The notes below the pieces were generated by a model. It had not been told where the DNA came from. It saw only the letters and a program-made list of their open reading frames with translations, and did no database searches. The position numbers and the translations under genes were made by a program. This document shows positions 47,001-59,000 of a stretch of 64,000 nt of DNA, one piece after another. The DNA is from Marthasterias glacialis (lineage: Eukaryota; Echinodermata; Asteroidea; Forcipulatida; Asteriidae): positions 1,922,001-1,986,000 of the forward strand of contig OU452224.1 in assembly GCA_911728455.2 (NCBI GenBank), in the 5' to 3' direction. The first letter of the stretch is position 1, and each line of letters starts with the position of its first letter.

Positions 47001-50000
47001 GTTTTCTAGACTGAGAAATGTCTAATTCAGGTACCGTGAATTGCAAAACATCGCCCGTTACCTACGGCATGGGAGTGGTACTAAACATGGAACCATAGCT
47101 CGGTTCCCGACTCACTCTGACTTACCTCCACTGAGCCAAAAAACAATGAATAAACAATGATGGAAGCCTCTTGATGTCTCGTAATCCTCTTCTTGGAACA
47201 AAAGGACAAAGGTCTGTGATCGGGGATTACACAAAAACCACCTCTCAACAGCGAGAAAACACCAAAATATTGAAGACCTTTTTTGGTCTTTGTGTAGGTG
47301 AAATGAAGCTTTAGATGTGTGTGCACGCTCAGCAGTGGAAATGTCCAGGTGACCTTCGCTCCGGTATTCCACATGGAATTTTGACTGATCCTCGAGTGTT
47401 TTAAATAGCATTTGGCCAGCAGACCACTGGGATAAAGGGAGAAAGCTGTTCGACAAAACATTCTGTAACCAGGAACAATAGACCCTTCCCATGAAATATG
47501 TAAATTGCACATTACGCGTGCGCACTAACACTACTGGTGGGCAAAATGAGGGAACATCCCGCCTTTTTGTGTGGGGCTAATGGTGGCGTGATGCACTCAT
47601 TATGACTACAAAATACAGTGTTTTAAGACCCCTTTTATGTTATCGGCCAAAATAGCACTGAGGGAGGACAAAGGATTAGCCACAATTCTTGTGTAATGAA
47701 GTAACTTTTCCAGGATATGGTGTGGAAACCACAATACAAGGACAACAGAATACCAAATAAAGCTATCAACTGCCCAGTTTCTACATTCATCTCCAACTCA
47801 TCCTACTTGCATTTCATCTGATAAAAGTGTCACCTCCTGCGTGTTTGTTAAGTTGGACTTATCTAGTAGTCTAGGGTTACCAAGGTTAACACACCCACTA
47901 TGAAGACTCCAAACTTCCTCCTTTGTAAACAGGATGGCTTCCACTAATCAAACAGGGCCCATAATCAAGGCATTCCAGCCAAAGAAAGGGCCCAACAAAT
48001 GCCCAAGGTTAATCCACTAGTGTGTAATTGATAAAAGTTACATAATTGACATGCCTAGGTAATGACTGCTCAACACAAGGCAGAGTGCTCTTTGTCCCGT
48101 TAAAAAAAATCCTACGCACCTGTCAACTTTTACACAGAGAAAGAGCGGGACTGCATTGGGTGTTGCTGGCCGAGCCTGTACACTAAGCTGGCTCCAAGGA
48201 CATTTCCACCACCTTGTTAGAACTTTTTTGGAATTGTAAAATGATTGAGTCATTATATATTGGGGTTATTAGTCACCATTTGAAACCTCTCTGACAAGAT
48301 GTCCTTGATGAAATCAGGACATCAACCAGTCCTCTGACAATCTTCATCTTTCCCTTAATGACTTGACCCAACTGTGTTACCAAAAATGAACAGCTCCAAG
48401 GTTGCACAGTATGCTCTAATTAACTGCTTAGTCATTCTACATAGAACAAAAATATTGGCTATCTGCTTCATCTTTCAATAGAAAAGTACACAGTTTTAGT
48501 TTGTTTTAGGACTTTGTGTGTAACTCCTCAGGTACAATGCACTTTAGGTTGGAGCCTTCTCTTATCCAAGTGTAACTCAAAATCCAATAAACTCTGGTAC
48601 ATCAACCAGACCACATGCTAATTCAGAGCAAAATCAATCAGTCAATCAATAACAGTCAAAACCAGCAATAGGATTGGGATTCAAAGAATTAAATTTACCC
48701 AGTCAGTATCCTTTGAGGTTTATTACATGATATTTGAAATAAAAAGTTGCATCCCCTTATAAGGTGATCCCTGTACTCCTGCTTTCCCGGTTGTATCTTA
48801 ATTTTGGTTGTGATCCTTGGTTGCACAGCAGTTTAAGGTTGAACGGCTTCTGACTGGCACCCCGAACAAAGATATTGACAAATAAGGGAAACCACCAACA
48901 TTAGGACTATATGTAGCTCAGTTGGTAGAGCGCTGGCACATTTATCCGGAGGTCGCAGGTTCAAATCCCATTCTTGTCAATTTTTTTCTTTGTTCACACA
49001 AAAATTTAAAAGAAATGGCTACATAAATCTTTATAGCATTTAATGAAACTCTTGTATTGTGGATGGAAATATTGAACAGTTAACTTTTGGTATTTGCCCC
49101 AAACCAACAAGAGTTGTATACCTGCTGTTATTATAGAGTTTGCAGGAAACTGCACCAGTACGCCTTGAGCCAAAGACCGCCTGCATTCTAGAGAGGGTAT
49201 TAAAGCCACTCAACCAAGGAGCTTTACTAGTGACTAAGGTAAGGTACGTGTACAAGCTTGAATCCTAGAGCAGTTTTCATTTCAATGGATAAAGTAATTG
49301 TGTCAGGTGAACTGTACAAATATACAATTATAATGCAAACTATAATACCATTTGTGATTTCTATTCAGTGCAATCATGTATATAGGATTATCTTCTACTA
49401 TTCATGTTCACATTATTTCTGGTATAAGGTTAAAAGAGTAAACAGACTGAATTTTGGACTTCTCATTCTTCAGGGATACAATGAACATTTAGCTTCGAGG
49501 TTCTTCCTCGCCCTCCTGCCATATGAAGTAATAAACAGTAACTGCTACAAAACTTGTTACAAGTCGTTTACCAATTTTGGGATGAACAAAGACAAATTGA
49601 CTGGAGTGGGATTTGAACCTGTGACCACCGACTAAACACACCGATGCTCTACCAACTGAGCTATCCAGCCCTAATGTTGGTGGTCTCCCTATTTTGTCAA
49701 TATCTTTGTTCTTCTACCATTTCAATGTTGTGCAAACACACTTCACAAAGACACAGGCTTTTAAAAGATTTGACAAATTATTTCCTACTTCATCCTAAAG
49801 ATAAAACTGACTGGTAAACATACTAGTTTCCAACTGGAAATGGGATCACATTATACACCACAGCACTGAACTGATGGTTTGAAGTGAACTGTCTTACTAA
49901 TTGCTTCATTGACAAAATAGCATTGTGTTGTGTTGTTAATCATGAACAGTACCAGTACCATAGATTACAATGCTTCATCTATCCCATAGTAATGTACCAC

Positions 50001-53000
50001 GCTCTGACTGTTATTTCTAAACCATTAAGATTGACATCAAGGCCAACTCTACAAGGCCATTGGAATTCAGCACAGGAAAATATCCACTTACTAAATTATT
50101 AAATTGCCATTATAACTGATTGACAATATAGTGGAATAGTACCATCGACCTTCCTCGATGAGCTGTATTTTGTTCAAAATATGATAAAAAGATGTATAAA
50201 TACAAGTATAATTGGGGCCCTTTCATTTACATTTTTGCAAATTAAACATCAGACATTAAGCAGTTGAATAAAATGTTGTTTGTTGTTATGACACAAGAAG
50301 TAACTACATCTGTTCATAATCACTGTGTTACGGCAATCAGTTTATGATCCAGTCAAAGAGTACTTTCCAAGTTTCCATACTAAGTTGATTCACCAGGGAT
50401 CGATTTCACATAGCACTAATAAGATTCACCTTAAAATGAGTCGTCAGTATCACCATAGTGATTTGTATTGTGACATCACACTTTGCTCAGCAATTAAGAT
50501 TAATATGCATCTTGAGATCAATCTTTGTGAAATTACGCCAAGGGGCCAATTCTACACACTGATCCGAGCAGCTCGTTAATGGTGGTTTACACAACCACAG
50601 CTATGCCCGCTGTACGCACGCTCAATACGACAATAGTGCCTCAGCCGCGCATATGTACCAATCAGCATGGAGGATTCACTATGCGTGTGAGTCAATGGAC
50701 CATGGTGCTCGGATTAGTGTATAGAGCTGCTTACGCACAAAAAGTAGCTAAGCACAATAAAATTATGCCTACCAGAATAAGGTTACCAGCCAAAATACTG
50801 TGTCACATGTGCCATCCGTGACTGGTGTTCTGTTTATTTTTGCTTAGCAGACAATGTTTTATACATATTTTCTGCATATGAAGCTTTGTGAAATTAGCCC
50901 CTGATTATCAATGGAAGACTAGCAGCATTTTCTACGAAAACTTGACCAACAGCCTGCAGCTTATTGCTCAATCCAGATCCCTGTGATCATTGCAGTTAAC
51001 AAATACACCTCCATGCTGTGATTAAGTGACCTCTATCTATCGACTGGACATAGTGTGCGCATCAGCGTAGCAAGTATTTTTGCAACAAACAGTTTATAAT
51101 TATGGTACCTTTGTAAAAACATCTTGAAACAAGCCTACCCATCTTGTCAAATGCGTATCAGAAGTGCGAAAGGTACAATATTGGTGCTTAAAGATGCTTC
51201 GCTGACTTTTTTATTTATTTGACAATGAAAAACTGATATAAAAATCAGAAATGGGAAAGGTACAATATTGACGCTTAAAGACGCTTCGCTGATTTTTTTT
51301 TTATTTGACAATAAAAACCTGATTTAAATATTAGATTGCTTTTTTCCATTTAGTCAAGGAAGCTATAAACTTTCATTTGTGATATTGAATGAAAAAATCC
51401 ATAAATGATTTTAACATTGGTAAGTTAAAAGAAAAAAATGGGGTGATCAATTTTAACAAGTTACTCATCTTGAAAAATATGGAATGTGGACTGTCTCCAA
51501 ATATTAAAAACACATTTATTTCTACGTATATAAGCATACAGAAATCTGGTAAACTGGCGATTTTCTTTTTCTTTTTTAAGTCCAATAAAATGTTAACTTT
51601 CAAGAGTTGCAATTGTAAAATAGGATTTTAGAAACCGTGTCGCACTCAATCATTACTCTCTCCAAACCAATAACTGTGATTCATGTGCAGTTCAGCTGCA
51701 GGAAAAACAAAGAGAATATCCGAGGAACTTTGCTAATCGTCCCCTAGACATCCTGTATGCAGATTAGCACCAAGGCTACATTGTCCAAGCCAACACTAAT
51801 TATCTCCACAGCAAACAAAGGTGAGACTGCTGTAGGAGGTGAAGATAATTCTGTTGTCTAATAATAAAGGGTTCCACAGAAAGCTGATTGAAGGCCATAA
51901 CTCGTCCTTGAAATGTAATGAGTCCCACTAATTCAATATACATGTACAAACATCATCCCGCTGGGATAGGAAACACGTTGGACAACATGGGAGACCAGTG
52001 CACTTTTATTCTGTTGATGGTATGATTTGTTTCCAAGGAAGCAAGCAAGACAATAAGAGGATAGATGCAATTAAGCTTGGCTCAAGGATTGACCGAAGGG
52101 AAAGTGAAGAAATAGGATGGCGAGGACTGGAGGCAGGGAGAGGAAAGGTGCATGTTAATAGGTACACTGGTCAGTCATGGTAGGATCACCCCCATCCCAT
52201 CTAATTTATATAGGCCTTCATTATATAAACTCAGTTGGCAGAAAAAGGATGAAAACTTAAAAACCAATTTCCTAGACCTCCATCAACAAAAATCTAATTA
52301 TACATAAAAATTCATAGAAAAACAAATGGCAAGTTATTGCACGAGAACTAAATCAAACACCTGCTAATAACACCCCCCGCCCCAACCCAAATCTCAAAAC
52401 ACATGATGAAAAAAAAACTTTCAACTCTATAAATTTAACATCTGCTTGCTCTATGGTACATATACAGTGTTTGCCTGCCCCGCAGCTTCTTGTGGCCATT
52501 TTGTTAACTTTGGCCAATATTATAGTCACTTTAGTGCTAAAATTGTTCTAAAAGGAAGCAACAAAAAAAAGTTGATTTTTTTGGGGGGAGGAGGGTGAGG
52601 ATCTAACTCTGCCAAGATCTTAATCATTTCAAGAATACATGGCACAAGTATGCCTAAATTTGGTGGACTGTGTTGATTTGGGTTCAATCCCATCTATCCA
52701 TTGATTCACAAGTACCACCTGTGTAACTCCACCATAAATCATGTACACTTCACACACACAAAATTGTTAAGCTCATAAGTAGCGGTGGGGGAGATACAGT
52801 GGATGTCTACAAAGGGGTGTGGCCATATGGGGGAGTGGGGCAGGGTCATCATGGAAACATTATACCAACAAGAAAGATGTTTTGATGCAGAAGGCATGGG
52901 GTCATGATTGGGGATGTCAAATCAGGGGTGGGGGGGGGGGGGGGGTGTCACAGCGAGGAGATCAAGCTGACAAAGAGGACATCACACAAGGGGAGTGGAA

Positions 53001-56000
53001 TTTTCAAGCGGCAGATGTTCCTTATAATCTCAGACATCGCTGTCCTTCCCAGCAATAAATTAATCCGATTGTTTTCCAGCACAATAGCCTTTAATGGTCA
53101 GTCAATCTGACCTCACGACATAATCAACGTCTGGAGGTTGCATCCTGCGCTCTCCAAAGACTTAAGTCTAGAATCAGAGCATCTTTACCCAAGGATAAAT
53201 CTTACCTAATACAGTTATCTATATATTAGGATTAATCAGTCTTGATGTAAGGCTACAACATTTTTTCTATGTTCAAGTACGTTCCCTGCAATCGTTTTGT
53301 TTCCATCTGAACCATTTCTCTGAGATCTCACCTTTGATCAATTTTGCAGACCTTCAGTTTCCTATTAATCTTTCAACAAATATAAGCCCCTTTCACACTG
53401 GACGAATTTCCCAGGAAATCCGTGCGATCTTTTCACGCATCAAGTGTGAGACGAACATAGAGTGACGGCGGGGTTAAAATTCCCCAGGAATTTCCCGGGG
53501 TTTTGTTTCCTGGAGACTGGCTCTGCTGTGTGAAAAGGGATGAAGATTAATAAACTCCAAGCCAGAATCTACAGTTTCATTGTCTTAAGAGAACAGAGAG
53601 GGTCCTTCAATCTGAGAGTTTCTAAAAAGTGAAGAACTAATTAGTTGGTTTGAGCAGCAGCATCAATCATCATGTTTTCTAAGAAAATGACACTAAAGTA
53701 AGAATTGTTTACTGGGATGGTGGGTACTTATACATTTCATTATTTCACAGCTTTGGAGAGTGATGACGTAAATGCACAAGTACAAAGAGTACTTTGCCCA
53801 ATATTCATCAGGGTGTGGGTGGATGATGATGATGTAAACAATAATTATGAAGAGAGTGATGTACAAGATAATTATTCCAACTGAATTTGTTTAGGAAAGT
53901 GATCTAACTGGCAATTCAAATTCACAACATACACTCAGTAGAATTCCTCTGAAACAAGTCACAAAATCCTGCAATGGTTTGCAGGGGAGGGGGTGCCTTT
54001 TAAAGAGAATGTATGTATCCAAAAAGAGATGTTTATTGTTAATACAATGAATGTACCGACATTTAGCAAAAATAAGACTAAGAGACTGGACTTGAGGCGG
54101 AGTGCCATTTCAACTTGATAGGCAAAGTTATTTTATTAGTTAGTCTTCTGATTGTGTACAATGTGCACCAACACTTCAGACTTGAATTACCCCCTTCAAC
54201 TGCAATAACAGTATATTATTGGAGAGGGAGTGCCTCTTTAAGGAAAATGTATAGTTGTTGTATAAAGATGTTATAAGAAGTGTTTATACTATGTAAAGAT
54301 GGTAAATATACATACCAACCATTGCAGTATTCAAATGAAGAATACATTTTCCAGCTCTGTTTTCTGTCATTTTGAAATTATGATTATATTATTAGACATT
54401 TTCACACTACAACAAATCTCTGTGTTGGACACTGGTCTGACCCATGTAAGTTGGACTGACCTTTTCACACTACAACATTTAAGCACAGCGTTGACCCATG
54501 CAGAGCACATGAGGCAGGTTGAGGGTTTTTGGACCCATGTAGAGAATTTGTGATTTTGTGAAACATGATTTCGTGTCAGGCAGTGTGAAGCAGAGCGGAT
54601 TGGAACCGTGTTGAAATGTTATAAAGTCAACACAGACTGGAAGCGTGTAACTTTCGGCACGGATTGGAGCTTGATAGTATGAAATGGCCTGCTGTTTTCG
54701 GTTGCAGATCTAATTATGTTAAAATTTCATTCTTAGATTAAACTTCTGGGGAAAACATTTGGGAAAACTTTTGGTAACAGAAATGACCTGTGTGTCTTTC
54801 CTTAAATAACCATGGTGTAAGGAAATGCAATCATTTCAATCCACAGTCTACTGTAGGAGCACTTATCAATTGTGTTAATGTATGTGTTAATCAACTGTTT
54901 GCTTGCTCATGCATATAGTGTGTCTACATCAGTCTAACCAATAGAAGGGTGATAATGGATTTTAATGGCTGCATTAGCTATCAGTAATTACAGATAATGG
55001 TTCATCTAAAATCAGGTCAGGAATAAATAAACAGGTATGTAATAAATCCTTGTTTCAAAGTATGCTGCATTAAAATTAATACTGTGTGAACCTCAATGGT
55101 TCAATGGTCTGCTAAATGCAACCTAGTAAACTGCAAGCAAAGGAACAGTGTGCCTTGGCATGGCCAAGCGGTCAAGCGCACTGGACTCAAGCTCTGGTGT
55201 TTCTGATCAGCAGAGTGTGGGTTTGAGTCCTGGTCTTGACACTTGTGTCTTTAAGTAAGACACTTAACCATTATTGGTTTTTTTCCTTAAAAGATGGGGC
55301 GTAAAGCCGTAGGTCCCGTGTGTTGTGTAGTGCATGTAAAAGAACTCAGAACACTTGTCGTTAAGAGAAGGGATTTGCCCCAGTGTTTTCTGGTATGGTC
55401 GGCTGCAGCTTGCGCCACAGCACCTTTTTAACTGTTACATGGTGGTATATTTTTAAAGCTTGCCTATGGTGCCTATTGACAGTCTACACAAGAACATCCA
55501 ACAAATGTTTCTTATAAGTGTCAAAAACAGTTCACTCTTCAAAGCGCACTCTTTTGTTTTTTGAAAGAGCAAAGCCATTTTAGTTTTGCAAATGCCACTT
55601 CCATGGGAATGCACCAAGACGAAGAACACGGCAACAGAGGTCATGGCCTATATGTAATTACTGGTCTAATCTTCACAGAATTAAAAAAATGACATAAAAA
55701 TCTGAATTGATTATTTTCTGTCAATTAAGTTTTCTTCAAAATAATAAAAACCTTAATGTGGTAGCCCAATTGCTCTGGGGCATTCATAACACAATAATAG
55801 ACATGACTTTATTAAGGAAACACTAACTGACTACTAATTTCTTTATGTGGACACTTTTTGTTATTTAAAAGAGACAGTTTTTATTAGGGGAAATGATCTG
55901 AACCACGACGAGTCACCACACTCAAACAATCAATGTTAATTACTGATTTGCATTAATTGGTCCTTGGTCTTGTTTTGGTTGCATAAGCATTTTTCCTCTC

Positions 56001-59000
56001 ACAGAAAAGTTACTGCAATTGTTTGTGAAAATTCCATCTTATTGTTTTGATGATCTATTGATAGATTTTACACTAGTTCTTCAGTGAAAGTTTCTGCAGA
56101 TGATGATGCTAATAGATTTATAAGCATCTCTCCTAATAAGTAAATCTTGTGAAAATTATACTTTTGTATTCAGTTTGCATCAACTAAAAACTCCAAACAA
56201 TTGTTCATTCTCAACATCAAATTAATTAGATGAATTCAAGCCCTAAAAAATGTAGCTTTGTAGCTGTTTCCTTCCTTGGTGCATATTAAAGGACCGAACA
56301 AAAGTACAGAAGGCCTTTACAAGGAAATTCACATGAGCTATCCACTCCAGTCAATGAAACTTAATTTGGGGGCAACCTTCAATCCGAATGTTACATAACA
56401 GCCGATTATTTAGATGGTGTCTGCAGTGAAAATATTGAGAGTAAATATGCAAATCAGAAGGTTACTGGTAGTCAGCTGGGGGCTTTCCCACATAGTTTAA
56501 TTGCTTCGTTTGCACTCTCATCTCATACATTATTCAAAAATATTGCAGTTTGGACAATCTGATTTCTTATAAAACAGCTTACTAAGTACATTTAAATAGT
56601 TCTGAAATGTTGTTTTTGGTTCAACATTTTCCTGTGAACAGAGATGCTTTGCTAAGCACAACCCATGTTACTTTGCTTAGCTCAAGAAAGATTACCAGCC
56701 AAACTGACAAGTATTATTGATTGACACAAGTAAAATCATGAAGTCAGCCTGCGTGAGACACGATAGCTTAAGCTTATCAATCACACGCCATTCAAATTGA
56801 TCCAAACAACATGTGCTGGTGCTGCTAAAAAGTATTGTAACAAACTCATTGTGTCAGACCCACTGTTAATCATGGAACTATATAAAATTACAAAAACTGA
56901 AACTGTATATTTAAAAACAGACTCACTCTATGCTGTTGGTAAGTCATTGTGTCATACACAGTGGAGGCAACAGAGGTAATTGCCTCCTTTGCCCCTGGTC
57001 ACTGCCTTGGTGCCCTTGAAATGTTCCAATAGAAATTTACAATTTCCTCATAGAGGTGCCCTTTATCAAGAAAATGCCATGGCCTTTCAAGAACGAAGCA
57101 ATCAGGCCTGCTGAGGTGGGGGACGCGTACCAATCTGCTGCACGCCCACCGTTTATCATTACTTCTGGCTCTAAAGCTGGCATACATTTGTGTGTAACTT
57201 TACCAAAAATCACCCATTTTATTGTTCAAAAGCATTTCTTATGACAAAAAATGTTAATTCTGAGAAGACCTCAGTCTTTGAATAAATATGTAAAAACCAG
57301 GTCCACTTATTAAACTTTTACTACATAAATCATAAAAGAAAAACAAGTTCAATACACCTGCTTGGGCTATTGGTAATCAGAGTGGAGCTAGTTTGTGTGA
57401 AGTGGGCAAGACTTACAGCGGAATTACGCCACACTTATGAAACTTTTAAAGACAAAATCAAGACGACTGCTATAAATGTATTGATCTTTATCACAGGATA
57501 AAGACTCATGTGTTGTGGCCCATGGTTGATAATGGACCTCACTTTTTTCTTCATAGCTCAAAGCTACTTATCCATTTTGTTTCCAATGCCTTAAGAAATC
57601 CTATAAAAATGTTTTGATGATGTGAACCAGACACACCTCTGGTCATCTGGCACTTCTAACTAGTTGCCGCCAAGATTCTTTTTTTGGTCCCGTCCCCCTG
57701 GCGGGATTCTTTTGGCAGAATTGCCGGAATCTTTTCTCTTTGCTCGATTGCTGGCTCACTCTGACTATCCTCCATTGAGCCAAAATAATGAACAATGGTG
57801 GAAGCCTCTCCATGCCTCATAATCCTCTTCTTGGAACAAAAGGACAAAGGTCTGTAATCAGGAATTACACAAAAACCACCACTCAATAGCCAGAAAATGC
57901 CAATATATTCAAGACCTTTTGCGGAACCATTTTTGGGGAAACATTTCCATGCATATGCGTCATCCGGCGTCTATTGGTTAATGAAAACAAGATTATAGCA
58001 ATGTTTAGAGTTAGCTGTTTGGTTCAGAATTGCAATCAGCAACACTGGGATTCAAACTTCCATTTTGATTCCATCAGAGTACGAGTCATACATACCTTTC
58101 CTCCAATGATAAGTGCAGCAGAGAAATCATGCTTCTTGCCAATCTTGCTGAGTACCTCAAATGTCTGATAAGCAAGCTCACGAGTTGGAGAGATAATAAG
58201 TGCACCCATCCCATCCACTTTACTCCAGCGGTTTCTGTACAAGCACTCTAAGACCTGCAGCATAATAAAACACAATTAAAGTTGAAGTTTATAGTGAAAT
58301 TACATATAATTTAGTTTATATTGTGTTACATATGGTGTTACAGCAAGGCGATTGATTCCAAGCAGACTTAAGAACTGTCATGCTCTTTCAGGATCTTATT
58401 TTTAACCAGTTGGTGCCAGATGACCTGTTTAAACGCAAATGTTTCCCCTGCCTGGAAACGGAAGCCATCTTAAGATGGCTTCTGTTGGATCCCAGTGTTA
58501 TGTAATTTCGGTACACCGGACTGAAGGTCACCTGATCATTCAACTGCGGAGTATGCACAGACCACACACACGCCATCTGAGGCTTTGATTCTCCCACACA
58601 AGGACAAAAAAAGTCGTCAGTATACTCTTATTTTGTGGCCATTGAGAGGCATATTTGTGTTATCCCCGATTATACACCATTGTCTTTTTGTTCCAAGAAG
58701 GGGATTATGAGGCTTCGAGAGGCTTCCACTAATGTTCATTCATTGTATTTCGGCTCAATGGAGGTAAGTCAATGTGAGTCAGCAATCGAGCCATGGTTTC
58801 GTGTTCAGTGCCACTCCTATGCTGTAGGTAACAGCCGATGTTTTGCAATTCACGCTGTGTGAATTTGACATGGAATATGCAGCACCAGCAGCTAAATGGG
58901 TGCACAGGCTGCTGATCATTCCCATCACAATCTCTACCCTCACAGATACCTATTCAATCTGGAGTGATGAGAAGCAATTACAGTTTAGTGTCTTGACCAA

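Larger units (their letters stand above)
38626..58095. other. DDX10 intron 3, 19,470 bp, repeat-filled
   Basis: I found no nested gene with recognisable protein domains on either strand. Its contents are listed separately: a long TIR element (39571-40381), family A MITEs (41220, 46843, 57656), repeat C (42605, 56985), a TIR element (43608), repeat R (45814), family 1 SINEs (48867, 49575), smaller MITEs (50397, 53388, 54394), a tandem duplication (51155) and a SINE (55150). Stretches 51330-53387 and 55441-56984 show nothing I recognise apart from a G run near 52927. Confidence 0.6.

Noticed and set aside
47081-47531. Overlapping 139-143 codon - strand open frames
   Set aside because: They lie over a family A MITE and an adjoining repeat, with no recognised domain and no conservation between copies.
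48908-48982. tRNA gene with good A and B boxes
   Set aside because: The acceptor stem does not pair, the same leader and tail occur at two other loci, and a T-rich tail follows. It is a SINE head.
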